A stretch of 64,000 nt of DNA, taken from Shewanella cutis. Its GTDB lineage: Bacteria > Pseudomonadota > Gammaproteobacteria > Enterobacterales > Shewanellaceae. Positions 51,733 to 59,492 of the stretch are shown piece by piece. A program made the position numbers and the translations under genes. The stretch spans positions 1 to 64,000 of the forward strand of contig NZ_JACSDI010000022.1 of assembly GCF_022410515.1 (NCBI RefSeq). The letters are read 5' to 3'. The number at the start of each line of letters is the position of its first letter. Position 1 is the stretch's first letter. The notes below the pieces were generated by a model, which did no database searches, was not told where the DNA came from, and was given only the letters and a program-made list of their open reading frames with translations.

Positions 51733-53883
51733 TTAGGCTTGGTAGTAGCTACCGTTTTTGGCTGCAAGGGCACGCATGGCGTCGGTGACTTGATATAAAC
51801 CACCTAAGTGCGCATATTTGTCAGCTAGGGCGACAAAGCTGGCTACGCCCATGGTGTCTAAGTAACGGAACACACCACCACGGAATGGTGGGAAGCCTAA
51901 ACCGTAGACTAAGCCCATATCCGCTTCGGCAGGTGATGCCACAATGCCTTCTTCTAAACAGCGCACGGTTTCGATAATCATTGGGATCATAGTGCGGGCA
52001 ATGATTTCATCCGCATCGAATGCTTTTTGCTCACCAAAGGCGGCCTTCAGCAGCTCATAGCTGGTTGGGTCGACATCTTTCTTTGGCTTGCCGCGGCTAT
52101 CCACAGAGTAAGCGTAGAAGCCTTTGCCATTCTTCTGACCGAGACGTTTGTTTTCGAACATCACGTCAATCGCGTCATTGCCAGATTTGCCCATACGATC
52201 GGGGAAACCTTCAGCCATTACTGCTTGCGCGTGGTGACCAGTGTCTAAGCCGACAACGTCTAGCAGATAAGCGGGGCCCATTGGCCAGCCGAATTGTTTT
52301 TCCATCACTTTATCGATAGCGGCAAAGTCGCCACCTTCGGCTAGCAGGCCGTTAAAGCCGGCAAAGTAAGGGAAGAGGACGCGGTTAACGAAGAAACCCG
52401 GGCAATCGTTAACAACGATTGGGGTTTTACCCATTTTGCTGGCGTAAGCAACAACTGATGCGATGGTTTCTTCCGAGCTGTGCTCGCCACGGATTACTTC
52501 AACCAATGGCATTTTGTGCACTGGGTTGAAGAAGTGCATACCGCAGAAACGCTCTGGCTTCTTCATGCTCTTCGCGAGTAAGTTGATTGAAATCGTTGAA
52601 GTGTTAGAAGCGATGATGGCATCTTCACTGACATATTGTTCTACTTCCGCTAGTACTTGTGCCTTCACTTTTGGATGCTCAACCACAGCTTCAACAACCA
52701 CGTCAGCATGTTTCACTGGGGCATAGTCTAATGCTGGGGTGATGTTGTTCAGCACTTTAGCCATTTTTTCTGGGGTAGAGCGGCCACGGGCAACTTGCGC
52801 AGATAACAGTTTTGCGGCTTCGCCTAAACCTAAATCTAATGCAGGTTGAGCGATATCCTTCATCACGATTGGCGTGCCTTTGCTGGCGCTTTGGTAAGCG
52901 ATACCGCCACCCATAATGCCTGCACCTAATACGGCTGCGCTTTTCACATCTTTAGCGAGTTTGCCCGCTTTCTTAGCTTTGCCTTTAACGAATTGATCAT
53001 TAAGGAATATACCGATTAGTGCTTTTGCTACATCGGTTTTCGCTAACTTGATGAAAGCTTGATGTTCAATTTGTAGTGCTTCAGCGCGGCCTTTGGTTGC
53101 CGCTTGCTCAACTACATTTACCGCAGCCATTGGTGCAGGATAATGTTTGCCAGCGACAGAGAAAACCATGCCTTTAGCTGTAGTAAAAGACATCATGGCT
53201 TCGAGTTTAGGCAGTGTCAGTGGCGATAATTTGCGTTGACGGCGAGCTTGCCAATCCAGTTTTTCAGCAACCGCGTCTTTCAGCATTTGAATGGCGGCAG
53301 CTTCTAAAGCCTCTGGCGCAACAACGGCGTCAACCGCGCCTACTTTTAAGGCATCTTCTGGACGTTGATCTTTACCCGTGGTGATCCACTCAAGGGCGTT
53401 ATCCGCACCAATCACACGTGGTAAACGTACTGTGCCACCAAAGCCAGGGATAATACCTAGTTTGGTTTCAGGTAAGCCGATTTTTGCCGTGGTGTCAGCA
53501 ATACGGAAATCTGTTGCTAAAATGGTTTCACAACCGCCGCCTAAGGCAAAACCTTTAATGGCTGAAGCAGTTGGGAAAGGTAAATCTTCGAGTTTATTGA
53601 ATACGGCGTTGGCCTGTTCAACCCAAGAGAGCAGTACAGCATCATCTTGTGCGAATAAGCCTAAAAATTCAGTAATGTCAGCGCCGACGATAAAGGTATC
53701 TTTACCTGAGGTGAGCACTAATGCCTGAATGTTTGCTTGTTGTTTGATGCTGTCTAATGCGGCATCGAGTGAGGAGAGTGTTTCTCTATCGAATTTGTTC
53801 ACCGAACCGGGTGCGTTAAAGCACAGCTTGGCAATATTATCCTCGAGTAACTCAACCTGAATTGTAGGACTTTGGTAGATCAT
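51733..53883 (-). CDS. fadB: Multifunctional fatty acid oxidation alpha subunit FadB
   Basis: FadB combines enoyl-CoA hydratase (residues about 15-190; ADITEFLG, GFALGGGCETILATDFRIAD) and NAD-dependent 3-hydroxyacyl-CoA dehydrogenase (from about 315; VLGAGIMGGGIAYQSASKG, GMHFFNPVHKMPLVEVIRG), plus isomerase and epimerase activities. At 716 residues it fits the family. It is first in the fadBA operon and diverges from pepQ, as in E. coli. Confidence 0.98.
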   Translation of the reverse strand: MIYQSPTIQVELLEDNIAKLCFNAPGSVNKFDRETLSSLDAALDSIKQQANIQALVLTSGKDTFIVGADITEFLGLFAQDDAVLLSWVEQANAVFNKLEDLPFPTASAIKGFALGGGCETILATDFRIADTTAKIGLPETKLGIIPGFGGTVRLPRVIGADNALEWITTGKDQRPEDALKVGAVDAVVAPEALEAAAIQMLKDAVAEKLDWQARRQRKLSPLTLPKLEAMMSFTTAKGMVFSVAGKHYPAPMAAVNVVEQAATKGRAEALQIEHQAFIKLAKTDVAKALIGIFLNDQFVKGKAKKAGKLAKDVKSAAVLGAGIMGGGIAYQSASKGTPIVMKDIAQPALDLGLGEAAKLLSAQVARGRSTPEKMAKVLNNITPALDYAPVKHADVVVEAVVEHPKVKAQVLAEVEQYVSEDAIIASNTSTISINLLAKSMKKPERFCGMHFFNPVHKMPLVEVIRGEHSSEETIASVVAYASKMGKTPIVVNDCPGFFVNRVLFPYFAGFNGLLAEGGDFAAIDKVMEKQFGWPMGPAYLLDVVGLDTGHHAQAVMAEGFPDRMGKSGNDAIDVMFENKRLGQKNGKGFYAYSVDSRGKPKKDVDPTSYELLKAAFGEQKAFDADEIIARTMIPMIIETVRCLEEGIVASPAEADMGLVYGLGFPPFRGGVFRYLDTMGVASFVALADKYAHLGGLYQVTDAMRALAAKNGSYYQA

Positions 53884-53969
53884 TGCTTGCTTCCTTTTGG
53901 CTTAAAAGTGATACCCACCATTATTTTTTGGTGTTAGTACGACTCTCTATCTCACAGCAGCTTCGGCCA

Positions 53970-53985
53970 TCATTTGACCAGTTGT
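53970..53985 (-). promoter_or_regulatory. Possible FadR half-site upstream of fadB
   Basis: The minus-strand sequence AACTGGTCAAATGATG shares the left half, AACTGGTC, of the FadR operator, but the right half does not match. It is about 90 bases upstream of fadB. Confidence 0.3.
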
Positions 53986-54027
53986 GTGCCAGTGTGCTTC
54001 TAAATTCGATAAATTACAACACCCAAT

Positions 54028-54043
54028 TTAAACGACTGTTTAA
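54028..54043. promoter_or_regulatory. Candidate fatty-acid regulator (PsrA-type) operator
   Basis: TTAAAC, GACT, GTTTAA is a perfect 6-bp dyad and has the AAAC-N(2-4)-GTTT core described for PsrA, a TetR-type fatty-acid regulator. It lies about 150 bases upstream of fadB in the divergent fadB-pepQ region. Confidence 0.45.
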
Positions 54044-54195
54044 TTTCTTGTCGGCTAGAGTGAATTTTCAGCTTTGTGATACACTGCACAAAGTGTAGAA
54101 GTGCCAGATTACGCTAATAAGTATCTGATGGGTATTTGTACTTTAGCGGTATTGCTCGCTGGCTAAATGGATAATTTTATTTTTAGAATTAAAAA

Positions 54196-54268
54196 CATAG
54201 GCTTAAATCGAGAATTTGCTAACCTTTGTGAAATGAGGCCGTTAGCAAAGGAAAGCGCTAAGCCTATG
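54196..54268 (+). other. Nested inverted repeat, structured leader ahead of pepQ
   Basis: An outer stem CATAGGCTTA (54196-54205) with TAAGCCTATG (54259-54268) encloses an inner stem TTTGCTAAC (54215-54223) with GTTAGCAAA (54241-54249). The two are separated by symmetric nine-base internal loops, and a 17-base loop closes the inner stem. It ends 55 bases before the pepQ start. No known riboswitch is recognised and no U-tract follows. Confidence 0.6.
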
Positions 54269-54323
54269 CGGTTAGACGGATTTGAAGTTTTTATTAACTA
54301 TCGTTCATTACAGGATATGGCAC

Positions 54324-55643
54324 ATGGAACACTTGGCTCATCACTATCATGCCCACATCGCCGAGCTTAATCGTCGAGTCGCTGAAATTGTATCGCGTGA
54401 AGTACTATCAGGTTTAGTGATCCACTCGGGTCAGCCACATAGAATGTTTTTGGATGACATTAATTATCCCTTTAAAGCCAATCCCCATTTCAAAGCGTGG
54501 TTACCTGTGTTGGATAACCCAAACTGCTGGTTGGTCGTCAATGGTCGCGATAAGCCGCAATTGATCTTTTATCGCCCAGTGGATTTTTGGCATAAGGTGT
54601 CTGATGTACCGGATATGTTTTGGACCGAGCATTTTGAGATCAAGTTGCTCACTAAGGCTGATAAGGTTGCCGAGCTATTGCCTAGCGATATCGCTAACTG
54701 GGCATATTTGGGGGAGCATTTAGATGTAGCTGAGGTGCTGGGTTTTACCAGCCGTAATCCAGATTCGGTGATGAGTTATTTGCATTTTCACCGTACCACT
54801 AAAACCGAATATGAACTCGAATGTATGCGTCGTGCCAACCAGATTGCGGTGCAAGGGCATTTAGCGGCTAAAAATGCCTTCTATAACGGTGCGAGCGAGT
54901 TTGAAATTCAGCAGCAGTATTTATCAGCCGTGGGACAGGGCGAGAATGAAGTGCCCTATGGCAATATTATTGCCCTAAATCAAAATGCGGCGATTTTGCA
55001 TTACACGGCGCTTGAGCATCAAAACCCGGCGCGCCGTTTATCTTTTTTAATCGACGCGGGTGCCAGTTATTTTGGCTATGCGTCGGATATCACTCGTACC
55101 TATGCGTTTGAGAAGAATCGTTTCGATGAATTGATCACTGCTATGAACAAAGTACAGCTTGAGCTGATTGATATGATGCGCCCCGGAGTGCGTTATCCCG
55201 ATTTACATTTAGCGACCCATGGTAAAGTGGCGCAAATGCTGTTGGACTTTGAGTTAGCCACGGGCGATGCCCAAGGCTTAGTCGACCAGGGTATTACCAG
55301 CGCCTTCTTCCCCCACGGACTTGGCCATATGTTAGGCTTGCAAGTGCATGATGTGGGTGGCTTTGCCTTTGATGAGCGTGGTACCCATATTCCAGCACCA
55401 GAGGCGCATCCATTTTTGCGCTGCACCCGTATTTTGGCGCCAAACCAAGTGCTAACCATGGAGCCAGGGTTGTACATTATCGACACCTTACTCAATGAGC
55501 TAAAACAAGATAGCCGCGGTCGGCAGATCAATTGGAACACCGTTGATGAGCTGCGACCCTTCGGTGGCATTCGTATCGAAGACAATGTGATTGTGCATCA
55601 GGATAGAAATGAAAATATGACCCGTGAATTGGGCTTAGCGTGA
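54324..55643 (+). CDS. pepQ: Xaa-Pro dipeptidase PepQ (OPAA-type prolidase)
   Basis: PepQ hydrolyses dipeptides with C-terminal proline; close relatives (OPAA of Alteromonas) also hydrolyse organophosphorus esters. The ATG at 54324 has AGGA eight bases upstream, giving 439 residues starting EHLAHHYHAHIAELNRRV. The two-metal site is complete: Asp244 and Asp255 (FLIDAGASYFGYASDITRTY), His335 (HGLGHMLGLQVHD), Glu380 and Glu419 (RIEDN). It is followed by yigZ after 15 bases, as in E. coli. Confidence 0.97.
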   Translation: MEHLAHHYHAHIAELNRRVAEIVSREVLSGLVIHSGQPHRMFLDDINYPFKANPHFKAWLPVLDNPNCWLVVNGRDKPQLIFYRPVDFWHKVSDVPDMFWTEHFEIKLLTKADKVAELLPSDIANWAYLGEHLDVAEVLGFTSRNPDSVMSYLHFHRTTKTEYELECMRRANQIAVQGHLAAKNAFYNGASEFEIQQQYLSAVGQGENEVPYGNIIALNQNAAILHYTALEHQNPARRLSFLIDAGASYFGYASDITRTYAFEKNRFDELITAMNKVQLELIDMMRPGVRYPDLHLATHGKVAQMLLDFELATGDAQGLVDQGITSAFFPHGLGHMLGLQVHDVGGFAFDERGTHIPAPEAHPFLRCTRILAPNQVLTMEPGLYIIDTLLNELKQDSRGRQINWNTVDELRPFGGIRIEDNVIVHQDRNENMTRELGLA

Positions 55644-55658
55644 TTTTAGGGAGAGCGA

Positions 55659-56273
55659 GTGCTCGAAAGTTATTTGATCCCGAGTGAAAATGTGCAGATA
55701 GAAGAAGAGATAAAGCACAGCCGCTTTATCTCTTTTTTGTTTCATTGCACTAGTTTAGAACAATTGAAGTTAGTACTTACTGACATCAAGCGAGATTATC
55801 CCGGCGCGAGCCATTACTGCTATGCTTTTATCGCTGGCAAGCCAAACGACAGCATCTCAATTGGTTCAAGTGACGATGGTGAGCCTGCGGGGAGTGCCGG
55901 TCGTCCCATGTTAGCTGTATTGCAAGGCGTAAATATAGGCGAGATTGGTGCCGTAGTGGTGCGTTACTATGGTGGCACTAAACTGGGCGTTGGGGGCTTA
56001 GTGCGTGCCTATACCTCTGGATTACGCCAAGGCTTGGCGCAATTACCGACGCGAGTGAAACAATTACGTTATCCAGCAAAACTGCATTGTGATTACACTC
56101 AATTAAGGGATGTTGAGCACCTACTGCAGCAGTTAGAGGCGGTGATCATCGATAAGCAATTTGCCGAAGCCGTTGATATCCATTTTGAAATAGGCAAACA
56201 ACAGCAGAGCATATTGAACGAATCATTGGCGACCTTGAGTCAGGGGAGCCTGCAAGCAGAGTTTGAACTGTGA
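55659..56273 (+). CDS. yigZ: IMPACT-family protein YigZ
   Basis: The 204-residue protein (same length as E. coli YigZ) starts at a GTG with GGGAG close upstream. It has the UPF0029 core SSDDGEPAGSAGRPMLAVLQG and VVRYYGGTKLGVGGLVRAY, then a second small alpha/beta domain. The fold suggests RNA or nucleotide binding; the exact role is not established. It shares the pepQ transcript. Confidence 0.93.
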   Translation: MLESYLIPSENVQIEEEIKHSRFISFLFHCTSLEQLKLVLTDIKRDYPGASHYCYAFIAGKPNDSISIGSSDDGEPAGSAGRPMLAVLQGVNIGEIGAVVVRYYGGTKLGVGGLVRAYTSGLRQGLAQLPTRVKQLRYPAKLHCDYTQLRDVEHLLQQLEAVIIDKQFAEAVDIHFEIGKQQQSILNESLATLSQGSLQAEFEL

Positions 56274-56350
56274 TGCTTGCGTAAATTATGCAAAAATGCA
56301 GTCAATACTGAAAATACCTTTGCAGCCAATGGAATAATTGAATACGAGTA

Positions 56351-57808
56351 ATGCAATACAAAACCATAATAAGAATCATAGGCCTGCTAATCGGCCTGTT
56401 CTCGATCACAATGCTGCCGCCAGCGTTAATCGCCATTTGGTATAACGATGGTGGCGGCGCAGCGTTTATTCAGGCCTTTTTTGTCAGTTTATTTATTGGT
56501 TTTTGGCTCTGGTATCCTAACCGTCGCTGCAAAGAAGAGTTGCGCACCCGTGAGGGCTTCTTAATCGTCGTGCTGTTCTGGACAGTACTTGGCTCCATCG
56601 GTGCCTTACCCTTTATCTTCTCAAGCCAACCCGATCTCAGCTGGACCGATAGTTTTTTTGAATCTTTTTCCGCGCTAACCACCACTGGGGCTACAGTCAT
56701 TGTGGGGCTGGACTCCTTGCCTAAGGCGATTTTATTTTATCGACATTTACTGCAATGGCTTGGTGGTATGGGAATTATCGTACTTGCAGTGGCGATTTTA
56801 CCTGTACTGGGCATTGGGGGAATGCAGCTTTATCGCGCTGAAATCCCCGGGCCAGTGAAGGATAGTAAGATGACACCTAGGATTGCCGAAACGGCCAAGG
56901 CGTTATGGTACATCTATCTATTACTAACTATTGCTTGTGCGGGCGCTTATTGGTTGGCGGGGATGAGTGTATTCGATGCTGTGTGTCACTCGTTTTCGAC
57001 CATCGCTATCGGTGGCTTCTCAACCCATGATGCCAGTATGGGCTACTTTAACAGCCCAGAAATCAATCTGATTTGCGTGTTCTTTTTGATTGTTTCGGCG
57101 GTAAACTTTAGTGTGCACTTTGCGGCATTTTCGCGCCGAGGGATCAATTTTCGAGTCTATTTTAAAGATACTGAGTTTAAGATACTGGTGGCGATTCAGT
57201 TGGTGCTAACGGCGATTTGCTTCTTAACCCTTTATAACTCAGGGGTTTATGACTCACCAGAGGAAACATTAGACCACGCCTTATTTCAAGCGGTTTCAAT
57301 TGCGACGACCGCAGGCTTTGGTACTGACAGCTTCAATATGTGGCCGTTATTCCTACCTATGTTATTAATCTTCTCGAGTTTTATCGGTGGTTGTGGTGGT
57401 TCTACTGCGGGTGGGATCAAGGTAATCCGAGTTATTCTCCTACTATTGCAAGGCTCACGCGAACTTAAACGCCTCGTTCACCCTAAGGCGATGTTCTCTA
57501 TTCGTATCGGCTCTAAGGCGTTGCCTGACCGGGTTGTCGATGCGGTTTGGGGATTTTTCTCCGCCTACGCCTTAGTATTCGTGCTGTGTATGTTGGCTTT
57601 GATGGCCATGGGGCTAGATGATATTACCGCCTTTAGTGCCACGGCGGCCTGCTTAAATAACCTCGGCCCAGGTCTTGGGGAAGTGGCGAGTAACTATGCC
57701 AGTATTGGCGATGGTGCTAAATGGGTGCTGGTGGTGGCCATGTTATTTGGTCGCCTCGAAGTCTTTACCTTGTTGATTTTGTTCACGCCAACTTTCTGGA
57801 GGGATTAA
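56351..57808 (+). CDS. trkH: Potassium uptake protein TrkH (paralogue 1)
   Basis: The 485-residue membrane protein of the TrkH/KtrB family forms the potassium channel of the Trk system with four membrane-P loop-membrane repeats. The selectivity-loop glycines are seen in ALTTTGATVI, IAIGGFS, ATTAGFGTDSF and CLNNLGPGLG. It belongs to the TrkH type with an extra N-terminal helix. Its gene is followed by hemG after one base. E. coli has the same trkH-hemG pair in the pepQ-yigZ-trkH-hemG run. Confidence 0.95.
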   Translation: MQYKTIIRIIGLLIGLFSITMLPPALIAIWYNDGGGAAFIQAFFVSLFIGFWLWYPNRRCKEELRTREGFLIVVLFWTVLGSIGALPFIFSSQPDLSWTDSFFESFSALTTTGATVIVGLDSLPKAILFYRHLLQWLGGMGIIVLAVAILPVLGIGGMQLYRAEIPGPVKDSKMTPRIAETAKALWYIYLLLTIACAGAYWLAGMSVFDAVCHSFSTIAIGGFSTHDASMGYFNSPEINLICVFFLIVSAVNFSVHFAAFSRRGINFRVYFKDTEFKILVAIQLVLTAICFLTLYNSGVYDSPEETLDHALFQAVSIATTAGFGTDSFNMWPLFLPMLLIFSSFIGGCGGSTAGGIKVIRVILLLLQGSRELKRLVHPKAMFSIRIGSKALPDRVVDAVWGFFSAYALVFVLCMLALMAMGLDDITAFSATAACLNNLGPGLGEVASNYASIGDGAKWVLVVAMLFGRLEVFTLLILFTPTFWRD

Positions 57809-57809
57809 T

Positions 57810-58334
57810 ATGCAGACATTAATAATCTATTCGACTATCGATGGCCAAACATTGGAAATTTGCCGTAAAATCAAAATACTTGCCGAACAAATGGGTGAGC
57901 AGGTTTCTCTAGTCACCTTAGAACAGGCCGAGGTCTTAAACCTTGCTGATTTTGATAAAGTATTGATTGGTGCAAGCATTCGATATGGCAAACATAGGCC
58001 CGAGCTTTACCAATTTGTGAATCGTAACCACGCGGTGCTAGATACTAAAATCAATGGCTTTTTTACTGTGAATGTGGTGGCTCGTAAGCCGTTAAAGAAC
58101 TCACCAGAAACCAATCCATACATGCAAAAGTTCCTCAAATTATCTCTGTGGCAGCCACAGCAATTGGCGGTGTTTGCGGGTAAGATTGATTACCCTAAAT
58201 ACGGTTTATTCGACCGCACTATGATTCGTTTTATCATGTGGATGACAAAGGGGCCGACCGATTTGAAGGGTACTTTTGAGTTTACTGACTGGGGTAAAGT
58301 CGAGGCCTTTGGTGCGCACTTTAGTAAGCTGTAA
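57810..58334 (+). CDS. hemG: Menaquinone-dependent protoporphyrinogen IX dehydrogenase HemG (paralogue 1)
   Basis: This flavodoxin-like enzyme oxidises protoporphyrinogen IX to protoporphyrin IX in heme synthesis and passes electrons to quinone. The 174-residue protein starts TLIIYSTIDGQTLEICRKI (FMN loop) and has GASIRYGKHRPE, VNVVARKPLKNSPETNPYMQKFL and a C-terminal YPKYGLFDRTMIRFIMWMTKGPTD, the long-loop insert that distinguishes HemG from flavodoxin. It ends at a convergent terminator. Confidence 0.93.
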   Translation: MQTLIIYSTIDGQTLEICRKIKILAEQMGEQVSLVTLEQAEVLNLADFDKVLIGASIRYGKHRPELYQFVNRNHAVLDTKINGFFTVNVVARKPLKNSPETNPYMQKFLKLSLWQPQQLAVFAGKIDYPKYGLFDRTMIRFIMWMTKGPTDLKGTFEFTDWGKVEAFGAHFSKL

Positions 58335-58336
58335 AA

Positions 58337-58370
58337 CGATAAAGCCCTAGTAGATACTAGGGCTTTATCG
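58337..58370. terminator. Bidirectional terminator between hemG and the HlyU-like gene
   Basis: A perfect 14-bp stem (CGATAAAGCCCTAG and its complement at 58357-58370) has a six-base loop TAGATA, between convergent genes. Confidence 0.88.
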
Positions 58371-58387
58371 TTACTGCATGACACGAT

Positions 58388-58708
58388 TTATACGGCGCAG
58401 TAACGGCTGTGTAGAATCGAAATCACTTGGGTAACTTGTTCATTCTTAAGCTTGTAATACACAATCTGCGAACTCTTACGGGTATCGACTAAGTCTTCGG
58501 CACGTAATACTGCTAAGTGTTGTGATAGTGCCGACTGACTTAAAGGCACAGTCGAATTCAGCTCGGTCACGCTCAGCTCTTTATCAAGCAATAGACAAAG
58601 AATCATTAAGCGATAAGGATTCGCTATGGCTTTTAGCCATTTAGCCGCACTTTCCGCATTAGTTACCATTGCATTTACATCTATATCATTTTGCATAAGG
58701 TCACTCAC
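58388..58708 (-). CDS. ArsR/SmtB-family regulator, HlyU-like thiol type
   Basis: The 106-residue winged-helix protein has the recognition region LSQSALSQHLAVLRAEDLVDTRKSSQIVYYKL. The metal box ELCVCDL of ArsR is absent (here ELSVTEL). Instead two cysteines, Cys38 (LMILCLLL) and Cys104 (SRYCAV), occupy the positions of the paired cysteines in HlyU, BigR and SqrR, which sense reactive sulfur or oxidants. A dyad upstream (58723-58738) may be its operator. It diverges from hemG 2. Confidence 0.88.
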   Translation of the reverse strand: MSDLMQNDIDVNAMVTNAESAAKWLKAIANPYRLMILCLLLDKELSVTELNSTVPLSQSALSQHLAVLRAEDLVDTRKSSQIVYYKLKNEQVTQVISILHSRYCAV

Positions 58709-58722
58709 TTTATCGCTTTTTG

Positions 58723-58738
58723 ATTAGATAATTCTAAT
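58723..58738. promoter_or_regulatory. Candidate operator of the HlyU-like regulator
   Basis: ATTAGA, TAAT, TCTAAT is a perfect dyad 14 bases upstream of the regulator's start codon and about 160 bases before hemG 2. Its size and place fit autoregulation by an ArsR-family dimer. Confidence 0.5.
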
Positions 58739-58896
58739 TGAAGATGTTTCTATACGCAATCATACTGCTCGGCAATACAGATCTCAATTTTTGCATTTAA
58801 GAATATGAGACAACGCTGATTTGTGATCCTATCAGGGGTTTATTCAACAGATGATTGCCACAATGGTGACATACTTTTACTGAACGAGAACACCCC

Positions 58897-59451
58897 ATGA
58901 CACGCATTCTGGTGCTTTATTTTACCCGAGGAGGCCATACGGCTAAGATTGCCAATGCAATAGCGGAGCAATTAACCCTGCGTGGCGCAAAGGTTGACTT
59001 AGTCGATATAAATAGTGAGGCGGCGACCAGAATTAACTGGCCCGATTATCAGCTGGTGGCGTTAGGGGCTTGTGTGCTCTATGGCACCTACGATAAGAGT
59101 GTATTCCAATTTATTAAGCAACATGCGCCAGCCTTAAGTGCGTTGCCAAACAGTTTCTTCTGCGTCAATGTGGTGGCGCGTAACCCTGAGAAACGCATTC
59201 CTGAGAACAACAAATACCTGCAAAAATTCATTGCTTTATCACCTTGGACTCCTGCCGATTTGAAGATTATTGCTGGTAAAGTCGACTATCCATCTTGGCC
59301 TTGGTACGACAGGTTAATGATCCAGTTAATTATGAAAATCACCAAAGGGCCAACGGATCCTAAGGCGGTGATCGATTATACCGACTGGGAAGATGTGAAA
59401 GTCTATGCCGACCATCTGCTAACCTTGGTCGAAGTTGCTGAACCCGCCTAA
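58897..59451 (+). CDS. hemG: HemG-like protoporphyrinogen IX dehydrogenase (paralogue 2)
   Basis: The 184-residue flavodoxin-like protein starts RILVLYFTRGGHTAKIANAIAEQL and has GACVLYGTYDKSV, VNVVARNPEKRIPENNKYLQKFI and YPSWPWYDRLMIQLIMKITKGPTD, the HemG insert. It matches the family as well as paralogue 1, with which it shares the same motifs but differs widely elsewhere. Which copy supplies the main activity cannot be told. It converges on trkH 2. Confidence 0.9.
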   Translation: MTRILVLYFTRGGHTAKIANAIAEQLTLRGAKVDLVDINSEAATRINWPDYQLVALGACVLYGTYDKSVFQFIKQHAPALSALPNSFFCVNVVARNPEKRIPENNKYLQKFIALSPWTPADLKIIAGKVDYPSWPWYDRLMIQLIMKITKGPTDPKAVIDYTDWEDVKVYADHLLTLVEVAEPA

Positions 59452-59452
59452 T

Positions 59453-59479
59453 AAAAATGCGCTCATTGAGCGCATTTTT
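59453..59479. terminator. Bidirectional terminator between hemG 2 and trkH 2
   Basis: AAAAATGCGCTC and GAGCGCATTTTT form a perfect 12-bp stem with loop ATT, giving U-runs both ways. Confidence 0.9.
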
Positions 59480-59492
59480 GCTTTCTAACTTG

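Noticed and set aside
54167..54370. 67-codon open frame upstream of and overlapping pepQ
   Set aside because: No ribosome binding site, no family-like sequence, and it runs across the inverted repeats and into pepQ in another frame.
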